Shown in pieces: positions 45,695 through 58,650 of a stretch of DNA of 64,000 nt. The position numbers and the translations under genes were made by a program. Source of the DNA: Diphasiastrum complanatum (taxonomy: Eukaryota > Streptophyta > Lycopodiopsida > Lycopodiales > Lycopodiaceae); contig CM055097.1 of NCBI GenBank assembly GCA_029204225.1, positions 3,182,620 to 3,246,619 on the forward strand, read 5' to 3'. The notes beneath the pieces were generated by a model that had not been told where the DNA came from, ran no database searches, and saw nothing but the letters and a program-made list of their open reading frames with translations. Positions within the stretch are counted from its first letter, which is position 1. Each line of letters begins with the position of its first letter.

Positions 45695-47561
45695 TTGGTT
45701 GAGAAGCTGAAGAAGGGTAGGTGAGAGCTAGAGTTTGGTCGTTGAGTCCGAAACAAATCTGGTGACGTAATGCAAAATTTACAAAATATAAAATCTACAA
45801 ATAAAATAAATGTAAATGTAAATGTATGGCAGCCGATAATTCATATGGTATAGATGTTGTGCCTTTAGAATCATCATGTTGACCGGGCGTTGCACCTAAC
45901 AGTCTACAAGTGCTACCAGTCACCGAATTCTAAGGCAGATTCCTCCTCCCTGTTTTGATGGGGGCATGGGCCCTTGGGATATGGTAATAGTCACCTCCGT
46001 GTTTTGCATAAGCGTCCCTCTCTCGCCATCGTTGTTTTGAGGCACCTGAGGGTTTTTTTTTTTTTTTTTTTGCAGCGTTCGAAGCAACCAGTGGTCAGTT
46101 ATTTATATACAACATATATACAACCTAGCAACTTTAATTGGTCGTAGAAGTCACTTATTAGCACGGGAGCGGAAGTAATTCCTGCGCCCGTGACATGTGG
46201 CGCTATTGCTTGGATAAAATGCCCGGATGGATTTTGATTTGTTCGGGCATTGCCGGACAAGTCTTTTTCTCGGGTGCGTTTGAGCACGGGTGCGTTGGAG
46301 ATGAGCAATACAAGGAGAAAAGAGATTGAGGAGGGACACTGAGGATACTATTGTGTCATGTTCTCTCAACCCTTAATTATTTGAACACCTTGATATACAT
46401 TATTGAGAATCATCATCTTCGTTGTGCGTCTTCTTAAACTCGCAAGGGCATAAATTTGGTTTAAGAGGTAACACAATGTGTCATTCACAATGCCTTGGTT
46501 CTAAAATTTCAACTCAAGCAAGATTGACTACTCAACATCCAAAAGTTGCCTTTCCATTTTTTGGGAAAAAAAAGTTTTAAGTAGAGGAGGTGTTAGGTGC
46601 TTGCTATGAATGAAAGTCATTAAAAATATATAGTGCAATAAATGGGCCAAAATATAGCCAATCATATATTATGTTGGTGGGACTTGTTAAGAGGTAGTTG
46701 GACCCAATCAAGTAGAATTGTTTACCTACTTCTTAAATGAATTTGGGCATTTTTCTACATGGAGGCTATCGTTAACAACTCTAATTTAAGTGAATAATTT
46801 GGAGCTTCTCTTTGAGAGGAGCCTTTTTTTTGTTGGTTTAGTTGCCTTTGTTTCCAAATGTGAGTTTTCTCATACTCTAGTTTCAAGCTCGACATCATGA
46901 ATGTCATTGATTGTGCTTTGATTCAAATCCATTTCATAAGCTTTATTGCTTTCTTAACTCATCTTTAATGTTTCTTGAAGGAATTGTAAGCAAACATTTA
47001 GATCTTTACATTTCAATTTGAAAAAACATAATGATGGCTATAAAATTATCATTGGCACATGACAAGTTCTAACTTGTTGTCACTCCATACTTGTTCCTTT
47101 TAGAGGCCCTATTACTTGGTGTTATTTTCCACCAACTTCTGTTTTAAATGTGTCAAGGATTCTCAAGACTTATAGCCTCCTTGGTGATCCATTATAGTTA
47201 AAAGGCTCTCATGAACTCTAAAATTGTCTATTTTAATCTAGAGTTCTTGCTGTTTAAACATGAGAGGACGAAAATAAAATGATGAGTTAAACTAGATACA
47301 TGCCCAAGCTGAGCTCCAAGACTCAACTCCCATTTCTAGTGTATGTTTTGCTTCAAGTTTGGTAGACACTAGCCCCTTGAGTCATGTCTTTGTCATGTCA
47401 AATGTCCTAAGATGAGTGCAATTATGTTAGTTACCTTATCATGCTCAAAGGGACTATGGTTTTTGTATTCTCAATGCAGAATTCATTTTCAACAATTGGA
47501 AACTTTACATATCATGTGGTGTACGTTGAATGGCTAATATCTCGTGAATGTTAATGAATCT

Positions 47562-48462
47562 TTTTTTTTTCTCTTGAAAAGCTAACCTTAGATTATGGAC
47601 TTAGCTTTTTACAAAGTACAAGGCAACATAGCAAAAACTTACAGAAGCAATAGTTTATTAGCCTCCTGAAAAAGAAGCAAGAGGGAGATGACAAAATCAC
47701 CAATCCCAGATTCCCTGCTATTTCTATCTAACCAAATGTTCCAAAGTGTAATAACTCTAATACATTACCAAAAAGCATTTACATAAGCATCATCAAAAGT
47801 AATATCATTCAACAGTAAATCCATGTGGCTAAATCTCCTGAATCTGACATAAAAGCACACCGTGAAAAGGCCAATCACTGATTTCCATAATGAGGGATAA
47901 CAATAAAAAAGATAATGTATTACGTCCTCATTAGATGTTTGCATTTAGAGCAGACATGCGACACATTGCCCCTATAACTAGCACGAACCGGTAGAAAAAG
48001 TTGGAGAATACTACGAGAGAAGAATCTATATTTACCATGTCTGGTTTTATGGGTGTGGAAAAATTGGTCCTTCCAAAGATGAGGGAATACAAAAGGTTCC
48101 ACTTAGAGTTCAACTAAAAAAATATTGTCTCCTACTTTGTTTTTAATGTCTAGCATCACTTGAGTAGCTCTATGACATTCTATCCACAAAGGCCTTACAT
48201 CTACACAAAGCAAGGCAAAGAGAAAAAATGATTAAATCCAAGATTAACTTTTAAGGGAAAAATCAATTCCCTTGATAATAGTTGGATAAGGTCTTTCCTT
48301 TAGATATTGAAGACCAAGGCTCAAATCTTGTTGTGGGTGGACATGAGACCCCTTAGAGTCGTTGGCCTTGAAACACGGCCGTGCAAAGTTGAGGATAAAT
48401 TGTGTATATACATAGTGTACGTGATGCCACATGCTTGATGTTTCTTTGCAATGTGAGGCCAT
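47562..48462 (-). pseudogene. 5'-truncated LINE ORF2 end (zf-RVT), copy C
   Basis: This is the best preserved of the three. The minus strand from about 48100 reads FPHLWKDQFFHTHKTRHGKY and RGNVSHVCSKCKHLMRT. After a stop or shift it continues HYLFYCYPSLWKSV, giving the C..C...H...C pattern of the zf-RVT domain at the end of plant LINE ORF2. An LWNIWLDRNSRESG segment follows and then the A-rich tail (T run at 47562-47572). Confidence 0.7.
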
Positions 48463-48862
48463 GTTAAATATCTAGATGTGTTTGTCAAAGATTAAGACTT
48501 CCTACCAAAATGTTGATGTGGACAACAAATGAAGGATTGATTCCTATCGCTAAATTTTATGCCATAATGTTCAAGTGGACAACCAATAAACTATTTCCCC
48601 AGAGAAGATCCAAATGCTATGTTGGAGTCAATCATTAATTGTTCACATCAAATTTCTAACATAGGGTTTAGTTTTCTATAGATTTCTATGAAATATAAGC
48701 TCACACTTCGGAGATACACAGGTTGGGACCTTCCACGTTTTAAGTGAGCGAAGTAAATTCCTGCTCCCATGACATGTGGCGCTGTTGCTTGGATAAAATG
48801 CCCGGACGGATTTTGATTTGTTCGGGCACTGCCGAGTCTTTTTCTCGGGTGCGTTCGAGCAC

Positions 48863-49545
48863 GGGTCCCGAATCTTTGGGCACCCAATAAGATTCACCTA
48901 GCACACGTGCGTGAGGCCGCAGGAGACCCCAATTTTGATGGGCACCAGACCACCTCACGCCCACACACACATGCAGTTGTGGAAAGTTTTTCAGAAAACT
49001 TATGGAATAATCTGTAAATGCCATGTGGCCTACAATGAAACTAATGTGAGCCACAATTGTGCAGGCGCTGGGGGTACCGGGCAGGAGCAGGTACGGGCAA
49101 TGGGCCGGGCAACATCTGAGCGACACTGGACACACGACGATGATCGACACATGTCAGGAGTTATCGACTCCGTCATAATAAGCTACGAGGTTTGAACAAT
49201 ACCATGTGAGATGCAAGCCCCTAAGATATAACTTCACAGCGGTCAAAAATCGAGCCTGTGCCTATCTGGTCACAGTCAACACATACACCCCACTGCGATT
49301 GACCACCTAAGGGTTTTGACTCGTTAGCCCAAGACAAGGGTGCCTAAAATGAGGAAGGCTAGAGGTTGTGGCCCTTCCTCGACTTAAAGCACTCGCAAAG
49401 GATTGATCATTCTAGTCTCTTAGAAAAAAAAAACCTCTAAATTCATGAAGGGATTTAGATTGTTGAAATTGTTGATTACCTTGATAAAAGCCCAACAAGA
49501 AGACTTCATCCTTTAGCTCAAAAAGTATATAGATCTTAACAATAT
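48863..49545. other. No recognisable gene
   Basis: GC-richer than its surroundings at 48890-49330, with no coding pattern recognised. It lies just past the end of array copy C. Confidence 0.4.
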
Positions 49546-49549
49546 GAAT

Positions 49550-51230
49550 TTATTAAGGGTAGGCACATTTTTGACAAGGTTTTGATATTGTTACTACCAT
49601 TGGAAATGCATTGCTTCAATACACTCCTTTAATGGTCATGAAGCTAGATCTTAAAAAAGTATTTAATGTAACTTAACTTGAGCTATAGTTTTCTTTCTTG
49701 CTACAAGAATCTAGGAGTATCAATCAATAAAAGAGCTTCAAGTGTTATCAACATCAATGGAAAGATAGTGTCTAGCATAATGAACTTGAGAAGCGGAGTC
49801 ATTGTCTCTTTTCTTTACACCATAGTGGCCCTTTTCTTAATGAGTGATTTTAAAGAAGCACCAAACAAAGGAAAACATTTTGGTATGAAGCCTCTATCAA
49901 AAAGTAATTTCACATCAAGTGTTCACCAATGACATCACTCTTTTCCTTTAAGCTTTGAAAAAGGACCTAGCAAACATGTGTGGTATCTTTGATCGATTTT
50001 GTAGCATATTTGGTTTGAGTATAAATTGGACAAAATCTTACGCACTCTATGTTGGTCCTCTAGATATTTTGGACTAGCTTATGGAATTTATGCTCATTGG
50101 ATCAAAACTGGTGAGTTAATCACACACTTGGAGATTACTATTGGACTTCAGTATCTAATAAACATAGATTTCATTGGATTTTGACAATATTTCAAAATAT
50201 ATTAACTAAATGGGATACACCCTTTCTATCATTTGCTGACAAAGATTTGTTGCTAAAGTATCTTGTTTTCTTTGTTATGTCCTATTCTGTTGTTCAATAT
50301 AAGGAAAATGAGACAATTTTAGCTTAAAGGATTGGATTGTTGTTGATCGTGATATGTAGATGAAAGGGTGTGTAATACAGAAAAGATCATGGCCTATATC
50401 AATACAATAAAAAAGCATATTATTTCTAAAACATATTGAAGATCAACCATAAAGATAGAATTAGATCTTCAAGACTGCTTTGGCAATAACAACAAAAGTT
50501 GGATGTTGATTGATCATGTTGCTGCTTGTGCAATAGCCAGAAACAACCTAACCTTTGAGTGGTCATTTGTTTATTAGGGATTCCTTGAAACCTAATAATA
50601 TATATATGTTTGATTCCTGATTTGCATCATCATGTTGGCAACTCTAGTGTATCTATAAACTCAACCAAAAACAACTTTCTTTGGATATGGACCATAAAAA
50701 AAGATTACAAGAATTTAGCTATGACGTTGCTTTTACTATTAGTAAAGGTCAATATTACATGTAGGATTGGTATATTTCAAGTGGAAGATGAAGGATGATT
50801 GGAATGTATGGCTCTTTAGATTAGCATTAAAAAAAAATTCCAGGTGGGTATTTTAATAATGGAGAATCATAACAAAGGGTAACACAAGAGAGATAATTGG
50901 GTACTTACTTCATGATTTCCATATTTTCTTATGAGAATGTTCAATGTTTGCAATTTGGGAGGCCATCAATATGTAGATAGAAATGACATATCGCTTAAAC
51001 ATTTTTAAGTGATCATTGTGGAAATCTTTTGATTGATGACAAACTTTTATTGGTTGTGACATTTGAAGATATAGATATGATGTTTTGTAGAAAGATCATG
51101 GAACTTTATTACCTATGGACTTACAATTGAAAGAGATTAGTTGCTAGTTTACTCCTACATTATCAAAGACAAAGAGTCACCAAATGGTTAAAGCTCAAGC
51201 AATTTGGGGACATGCCTAATGAGCATGCTA
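49550..51230 (+). pseudogene. Decayed LINE reverse transcriptase
   Basis: A plus-strand reading in mixed frames gives VMKLDLKKVFN (about 49640-49670), equivalent to the LINE RT motif KLDLEKAFD. Later, at about 49920-50060, FTNDITLF stands in place of F.DD..LF and is followed by FGLSINWTKSYALYVG, like the SGL.IN..KS motif. The catalytic YADD/FADD is lost. Beyond 50100 similarity fades, and the limit at 51230 is approximate. No poly(A) tail was identified. This LINE is in opposite orientation to those of the array. Confidence 0.6.
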
Positions 51231-51239
51231 ATCAGAGAC

Positions 51240-51990
51240 ATGATGATACGGGAAATGTGGGAAGTTTCTCAGCAAGATGGCTTCTTTTAAAACATTAGTG
51301 GCAACAATGTATTCAAATTTAGTAGACAATATTTCCATAAATGTTTGCTTTGTGTTGTTCCATCCTTTGTTAAACAAGACGACAAAGCCAGATACAAAGT
51401 GTCTAGTGTCAACATCCCCAGCCCAATCAACATCTGTAAATCCTTTGGAAACATTGGTAGTCTGGCTGGCTCCATGTTAGATGCATAAATTCTTTGTGAC
51501 TTGTGGATACTTCAGGACTTCTAGAAGTGCTTTCCAATGTGTCAAATTGGGATTTAATATAAATTCATCTAATGTATGGATAGAATAAGCTAAATCATAT
51601 ATAGTGCAAAACATTGCATACATTATGAACCAATAATGGAATAAAAAGAATAGTGGTTCATACGTTCCTTTTCAGCATTAGTTTATGTACACTGATTTCT
51701 TGAAAATTTTAATGTTGGATCCAAATGACATAGCTCATTTTGCAAATTGTAAATTTTGAATCACATTACGAACATATCTTTGTTGGATTATTCTATCAGC
51801 TCAATCTTTGTATATTTGAATCCCAAGACAAAATGTGCTGGTACTTGGTCTTCCATTTTTTTATATGACAAGATAGCTTTGACATCTTTCAAAAATTATA
51901 GATTGTTGCTGAATATTAAATTATTATCTACAAATAATGTGATAATAATGAAGGATGTAGCAATTGCCTGAAATCATTATGACCAAGATG
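51240..51990 (-). pseudogene. Copia RT to RNase H fragment
   Basis: Minus strand from about 51975 reads IIITLFVDNNLIFSNN, the copia YVDD box with YVDD changed to FVDN. VLGFKYTKIELI and a SYRSIIGSL-like remnant with stops come next. Then, at about 51450-51330, it reads DVDWAGDVDTRH, SGFVVLFN and LSTKFEYIVA, the copia RNase H motifs. The glutamate of STEAEY is still readable as FEY. Ends are ragged, with no LTR. Confidence 0.75.
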
Positions 51991-52251
51991 TTGATTTATA
52001 TTCTATATTGATGCTCTAGTGGACTGCTTTACCCACATAGAGCCTTGTGCAATCTAGATCCATTCACATAGTCTATTTTGAGCATGTATATACACAAATT
52101 TAACTAGTGATTGAAAGAAGATTTAGTATTGTAAAGATAATCTAGTTTAATGTAATCAAAGTTAATAAAGTCTTGATCCTAGGCTAAATTGAAATTTGAG
52201 TCGATTTGAGTTTGATATCAACCCAACTAGAGCTGATATTGACCAAGGTAT

Positions 52252-53313
52252 TGTTGGATTTACTCCTTCTACTCTCCTAAAGCCCTTTTTTTTTAATCTG
52301 CCTCCATTCTTGCTGCATATTTACTAACGTTGTCACGCAGCCTGCATATTTACATGCAAATTTGCACAGACGAATAAAAGGCGAAAGAATCGTGAACACT
52401 TTGTTTTTACACATGTTATGGTGACAGGCGAAAAGGGGACACTATCCTACCGAATGCCGAAGGTGCCCTAAAAGCTAAGGCACCGTATGAATCTTCTCCT
52501 AAGGCCATTCGTAAGAGTGACCCACTTTTCGCATCATCACCAACGTTCATTTCAACAATGGCTGACGTCGCACCCTTTTTATGCTCACTCCATGCAGTTG
52601 CGCTAACAGATTGGACAACAATTGCAGCCACCACGATCTCCTATAGACAACACATCCACTCTGTACTTTCACAATCTGCACACCAGTAATATAATGTATA
52701 TATATTGGATACCATCCATGTATTCAACATACACATAGAGAGAGTTAGATGAGAAGCGAGAGAAGAAGAGACTAAGAGAAGAGGTTTCATTCCTCATTAC
52801 CGACAAAATAAGCTTCGTAGGGCACACAATTTCGTCCGCTATTGTATTGTGCTCTGCCGCATTATTACCTTGTGTACATGATATACTTAATCTGATATAG
52901 CTCTTTGTTCTGCATTCAAATCTGTGTTAATATTGCTATGCTTGTTCTTCATTTTGTTTGATCTTTCTAGTTGCTTTTTCTGGTAATAGACGATCAACTT
53001 TTAGTCTCGTCTTTCGCGAATAATTTGTGACTAATTATTAGTCGAGCACAGTCTAGCTCTTCACGAATCATTCATGACAGATAAATTGTTTGCAATTCGT
53101 GACAAATTATTCATCTAGTGCTTCATCCATTAAATGTTTGGCTACGTAATCTAGAATGACTGTGATTTCTATCACTGAAGTTCTCTTCATTCTGATAGGC
53201 GTAGTCATGCTTACGGAGAGAGTCAAATAATTCATTCCATTGCGCACGAACATTTTCTATTCGAGTTCGCTTCTTGTTCGTTTGTTGTTCGAGTTCGTTT
53301 CTCATTCATGTTC

Positions 53314-53406
<93 letters not shown>

Positions 53407-53411
53407 CAACA
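52252..53411 (+). repeat. 5' LTR of copia element
   Basis: Starts TGTTGG and ends AACA, 1,160 bp. It holds a TATATATAT site near 52695 and an 86-bp (TC)n microsatellite at 53319-53404, just before the PBS. The 3' LTR has C-run plus four TC instead. Confidence 0.92.
53319..53404. repeat. (TC)n microsatellite in LTR
   Basis: 86 bp of perfect TC dinucleotides near the LTR 3' end. Related LTR at 57577-58650 has an 11-C run and a short TC tract at the same place. Confidence 0.97.
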
Positions 53412-53423
53412 TGGTATCAGACT
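53412..53423 (+). promoter_or_regulatory. Primer-binding site, initiator tRNA-Met type
   Basis: TGGTATCAGACT directly after the LTR end; it matches the copia PBS at ten of twelve positions. Confidence 0.88.
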
Positions 53424-53562
53424 TATCTTCATAGCTTGGTTAGCTTCCACAGTACAAGACTCTACTAGCCGATAGAGTAATTGTTTTCTTGTTTAGTAAA
53501 TATCAGCTTTTCATACTTAAGTCACTGATAGTTTTTCCTATCACTTAGACTAATTCTTCCAC

Positions 53563-54595
53563 ATGGATTTCCAAGGGAAAGCCAGTCCTATCATGGACAA
53601 GCTTGATGGAGCCAATTACCATCTGTGAAAATTTAAGATGAAAACTATACTAATGGCAAAAGAATTGTTCGACGTTTTTACAGGTGCAGAAGGGAAACCC
53701 GAAGCAAATGACGTGACAATCGCTAGATGCAAGCTGTAAGGATAGAAAAGCTTTTGCGCTGATCATCCTCAACATCATGGATACCCAGATTGGCCATGTA
53801 TGTGAGGCTCAGACATCGAAAAAAGTCTAGGACATCTTGAGCACACTATATGAAGTGCGAGATATAGCTTCTAAGCTACATCTCAGGAAGAAATTCTACT
53901 CCCTCAAGATGACGAATGGTGATTCTCTGCAGAATTACATTAATCAATTCAAGAACCTGCTAAGACAAATGGCCACTGTCGGATCTGTCATAGACGATCA
54001 AGACGCAATGATGCAACTGCTTACAAGCTTGCCAAGTTCTTACGACAGCTGGGTGATGATCATAACGACTCATCCAGAATTGACTCTTTCGAGAGTCATT
54101 ACTATGTTGTTGCAGGAAGACACGCGAAGGAACGAAGCCTCGAGTTCCTCAGCTGATTCTCACACCTTGTACACCAACAAGAGCATGACAAAGTAGAAGA
54201 AGAAAAAAGGCCCGAAGCAATCAAAGCCAGACCAAAAACCAGCTCAGCATAAGGAACAGTTGAATCCACAGACAAAGAAGAAGTTGTTCTGTAGATACTG
54301 CAAACAAAACAACCACAAAATTCAAGACTACCGAATACTTCAAGCGAAGAACAATAGCAAGGGACAGTCGAATCAAGTGGCAAATGCAACTGTAGAAGCT
54401 CCACAACCTATTCAAGAAGCAGATCATGATGCCTTCATGACCAACCATCAAGAAGCATCTGGCGACAGTTCTTGGTTTCTGGATTTTGGAGCCACTCAGC
54501 ACATGACTAGCCTCATTGGCTGTTTCGAGTCCTATACACCTTACAGTACCTCGGTGACAATATCACACAAGCTATCAAAGGTGAAGGCACTGTAA
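53563..54595 (+). pseudogene. Copia gag and protease, inactivated
   Basis: The ATG at 53563 starts MDFQGKASPIMDKLDGANYH, then a TGA stops it where Trp is expected. Further stops occur near 53740. The core Gag resumes at 53837, with FYSLKMTNGDSLQNYINQF and TSLPSSYDSWV. The zinc knuckle reads CRYCKQNNHKIQDY, with the final Cys now Tyr. Protease is marked by WFLDFGATQHM (about 54475-54507), where the active-site DSG has become DFG. Each change alone would impair particle formation. Confidence 0.85.
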
Positions 54596-57520
54596 GATTA
54601 AGCTTTGCAAATCATCAATCTAAGCTACTCTCTAAAGTCCTATATGTACCAAATTTATCTACAAATATGCTCTTTGTAAGTAGAATCATAGATTTAGGAC
54701 ATAGAGTAGAGTTTGAATGTGATCAGTGTAAAGTATTTGATAGGACTAGCAAGATCCTAGCACTCAGAAAGAGGCATGGATACTTGTATAAATTAAGTCA
54801 TTGTTTTTTTGCCTCTAGTCAGGCTCTCAGTACTTCAATTCATACAAATAAAGATTTACTTTGGCATTATAGACTTGGTCATTTAAATCATGCTGCTGTA
54901 CAATGAATGTCTAGACAATCTATTGTTCTTGATCTCGACTATCCTCGCGAAAAAGTCGAGTTACCTATCTGTCAAGACTATCTAGTTGGTATACTGACTA
55001 GGAAACCATTTAAGTCAAGCCATCACCATGTTGCTAGAGGATTGCTAGATGTTGTACATTCAGATATTTGTGTCCCGATGAAAAATCCTTCGTTGAAGGA
55101 TGCCAAGTATTTTATAACCTTTATTGATGAATTCTCCAAAAGGACGATGGTGTATTTCATAAAGAAGAAATCAGAAGCCTTCAACTGCTTCAGAATATTC
55201 AAGGAGCGTGCAGAAAAGGACACTGGAAGGACGATCAAGGCCCTAAGGTCAGACAATGGTGGAGAATACATCTTTGTCGAGTTTAAGGAGTACTATCAAA
55301 GCCAAGGCATCGAGCAGCAATTCATCACTCCTTACAGTCCTCAGTCTAATGGCTTAGCTAAGAGGAAGAACCGTACTTTGGTCGAATCTGCTAAGTGTAT
55401 GCTATCGCATGCATCGTTGTCCAAGAGATTCTGGGCTGAAGCTGTATCCACTGTAGCTTACCTCCAGAATAGATGTTCGACCAAGGCCCTCTCAGAATAG
55501 ACACCCCACGAGGTGTGGACAGGCTCTAAGCCTTCTTTGAAGAACCTAAGAGTGTTCGGGTGCATGTTCTACGCGCAGATCCCAAAAGACACAAGGAAGA
55601 AATTGGACTTCCAAGGTCTCAAGACCATCCTGATCGGATATACTTTGTCTAATAATACCTACAAGTTGTATGATCCTGATATCCAGCAAATATTATATAG
55701 CCGAGATACAGTCTTTATCGAGGATCAATTCGTCGACCTCAAAGGCAAGGATATTGCTCAAGAAGAACCTACATATCATGCCATTGACATGATAGTCCGT
55801 GCTTCTGGCTCATGCGTGTCTATTGTCAACCCACTTCAAGATAGCGAATCAGACGAAGATGTTGCTGCTACCCAGCAACAAGTCCCAAGAGCGGTTCATC
55901 AGTCGAATCATCCCAGAAGATCAAGCCGAGTGCGCACACAGCCCACAAGGTATACTCCTGAGTCTGCTTGTCTCTTAATGCAGGAACCGACGACAGTCGA
56001 AGAGGCACTTAGCAACCAGACTCTGATCTCTAGAGAGAAGCCATGGACAGAGAGTATTCCTCTCTGATATAGAATCAAACATGGTTATCAGTTGAAGCTC
56101 CTATTGGATGCAATATTATTGATTGCAAATGGATCTTTAAGATCAAATATAATGCCAATAGCGCAATTGATCGAAGGAAGGCTAAACTAGTAGCACGAGG
56201 ATTCACCCAGATCCCGAATGTCGACTACAGTGAGACTTTTAGTCTAGTCATCAAACATTCGTCGATCAGAATGCTCTTGTCTTATGCTGCAACTGCCGAC
56301 CTCGAAGTACATCAACTTGATGTAAAAACAGCCTATCTAAACGAAGTCATACAAGAAGATATCTAAATGATCCAGCCTGAAGGATAAGTTCTGGAAGGCA
56401 TGAAGAATCATGTCTGTAAACTCCACAAAGCACTATACGGCTTAAAATAGTCTGCCAGAGCTTGGTTTCAGAGGATCAACACATTCATCATTGAACAAGG
56501 ATTCAAACCAAGCACTGCTGATTGCAACGTTTATTCAAGGTCAGTGCAGCAATCCTTCATTATCATCACCTTGTACGTTGATGATACGTTGCTCTTCAGC
56601 AACAATACCGAAATGGTCAAGGATGCAAAACAAATGTTGTTCTCAGAATTCGACATGACTGATCTGGACGAAGCTCACTTATGTCTTGGAATTCAAATCC
56701 ACAAAGACAGAGCAAATCGACTGATTCATATCACTCAACAAAGGTATCTTCACAATGTTCTTAACAAATACAATTTGACGAACTGTAAATCAGCTCACTC
56801 ACCAATGGATCCAAGCTTGCATATGTCAAAGGACCAATTTCCCCAGACCAAGCAGGAAGAGGAGCAGATGAGAGAATATCCGTATCGATCGATACTTGGA
56901 TCTCTCATGTACGCAATGGTCTGTACAAGACCAAATATCTCTTTTGTTGTAAGCTCACTCAGCCAATGTATGGCTAATCCTGGCATTACCCATTGGAAGG
57001 CTCTTATTCGAGCATGAGATATATTCGAGCTACCATGGACCAGTGCATCTGCTATGGAGATGTCAACAACGACAATCTTCATTAGCTCAGTGGCTATTCT
57101 GATGCAAGCTCGGGAGGAGATGCAGACAATCGTAAATCCACATCTGGATTTACATTCTTCTTCAACGATGGTCCTATTTCATGGAACAGTCATAAGCAAA
57201 CCTCTATCGCACTTTCTTCTACTGAAGCAGAATACATTGCTGCTTCTCAATCTATTAAGGAAGTGTTTTGATTGAGAAATTTGTTGTCAAACATCAATCT
57301 GTATCAGGACAGCCCCACAATTTTGTTTTGTGATAACAAAGTACTATTGCCTTATCGGCCAACCCTAGATTTCATTTTAGGAGTAAGCACATTGAGATCA
57401 GATATCACTACATCAGGGGCAAGGTTCTTGAAGGGAGGTAAGCTTAACATACTGCAGAATGCAGGACAAGGTTGCAGACATTTTCACAAAAGCACTCAGT
57501 ATTAATGCACAAAACAAATT
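54596..57520 (+). pseudogene. Copia integrase, RT and RNase H, inactivated
   Basis: The pre-integrase motif LWHYRLGHLNHAAVQ (about 54858-54903) ends in a stop. Integrase shows VHSDICVP and LRSDNGGEY for the first two Asp. The Glu of the NG.AERKNR motif is Lys (NGLAKRKNRTL, about 55345). RT starts near 56120 with CKWIFKIKYN; QLDVKTAYLN and LYGLK follow, separated by stops. The YVDD box is intact in IIITLYVDDTLLFS (about 56560-56600). The RT frame ends at 57017. RNase H in shifted frames shows a YSDA box (about 57090), SSTEAEYIAA (about 57215) and FCDNK (about 57330). The active sites of RT and RNase H therefore survive while the frames do not. Confidence 0.88.
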
Positions 57521-57562
57521 TTGTGCATTGCTCAGTTTGAAAATCAAGGCATTCACGGATCC

Positions 57563-57576
57563 AGATTAAGGGGGGG
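57563..57576 (+). promoter_or_regulatory. Polypurine tract
   Basis: AGATTAAGGGGGGG directly precedes the 3' LTR start at 57577. The same context, GGATCCA.ATTAAGG, precedes the LTR at 30931. Confidence 0.85.
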
Positions 57577-58650
57577 TGTTGGATTTACTCCTTCTACTCT
57601 CCTAAATCCTTTTTTTTTTTTTTTAATTTGCCTCCATTTTTCCTGCATATTTACTAACGTTGTCACGCAGCCTGCATATTTACACGCAAATTTGCATAGA
57701 CGAATAAAAGATGAAAGAATCACAAACACTATGTTTTTACACATGTTATGGCGAAAAGGGGACACTATCCTACCGAATGCCGAAGGTGCCCTAAAAGCTA
57801 AGGCATCCTATAAATCTTATCCTAAGGCCATTCGTAAGAGTGATCCACTTTTTGCATCATCACCAACTTTCACTTCAACACTGGTTGACGTTGCACCCTT
57901 TTTACGCTCACTCCATGCAGTTGCCGCTAACAAATTGGACAACAATTGTAGCCACCCACGATCTTCTACAGACATCACATCCACTCTGTACTTTCACATC
58001 TGCACACCTGTAATGTTATGCATATATATTGGATACCATTCGTGTATTCAACATACACATAGAGAGAGAGTTAGATGAGAAGCGAGAGAAGAAGAGACTA
58101 AGAGAAGAGGTTTCATTCCTCATTACAGACAAAATAAGCTTCGTAGGGCATGCAGTTTCGTCCGCTATTGTATTGTGCTCTGCCGCATTATTAACTTGTA
58201 TACATGATATACTTAATCTGATACAGCTCTTTGTTTTGCATTCAGATCTGTGTTAATATTGCTATGCTTGTTTTCATTTGGTCTGATCTTTCTAGTTGCT
58301 CTTTCTGGTAATAGACGATCAACTTTTAGTCTTGTCTTTCATGAATAATTCGTGACTAATTATTTGTCTAGCTCTTCGCAAATCATTCACGACAAATAAT
58401 TTGTCTTGCAATTTGCGACAAATTATTCATCTAGCGCTTTATCCATTAAATGTTTGGCTACGTAATCTAGAATCACTGTGATTTCTATCACTAAAGTTCT
58501 CTTCATTCTGATAGGCGTAGTCATGCTTACGGAGAGAGTTAAATAATTCATTCCGCTGCGCACGAACATTTTCTGTTCGAGTTCGCTTCTCGTTTGTTTC
58601 TTGTTCATGTTCGTCATTTATTCTCCCCCCCCCCCTCTCTCTCCATAACA
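57577..58650 (+). repeat. 3' LTR of copia element
   Basis: 1,074 bp, colinear with 52252-53411, starting TGTTGGATTT and ending ATAACA. It is followed by AGTAT. A long open frame in it (57521-58078) is not conserved in the 5' LTR and is not a gene. Confidence 0.92.

Larger units (their letters stand above)
52252..58650 (+). mobile_element. Full-length Ty1/copia retrotransposon, inactivated
   Basis: It contains, in order: 5' LTR 52252-53411, PBS 53412-53423, gag, protease, integrase, RT, RNase H, polypurine tract 57563-57576 and 3' LTR 57577-58650. The total is 6,399 bp. Flanking pentamers GGTAT and AGTAT differ by one base, consistent with an aged target-site duplication. The copia order, integrase before RT, is clear. 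Inactivating changes include stops in gag, loss of the last Cys of the zinc knuckle, protease DSG changed to DFG, integrase catalytic Glu changed to Lys, and several stops in RT. The LTRs differ by many substitutions and by their microsatellites, so the insertion is not recent. It could still be transcribed but cannot mobilise itself. Confidence 0.93.

Noticed and set aside
57521-58078. 185-residue open frame at the end of the copia element
   Set aside because: Lies across the polypurine tract and 3' LTR; the equivalent 5' LTR frame is broken and there is no known domain.
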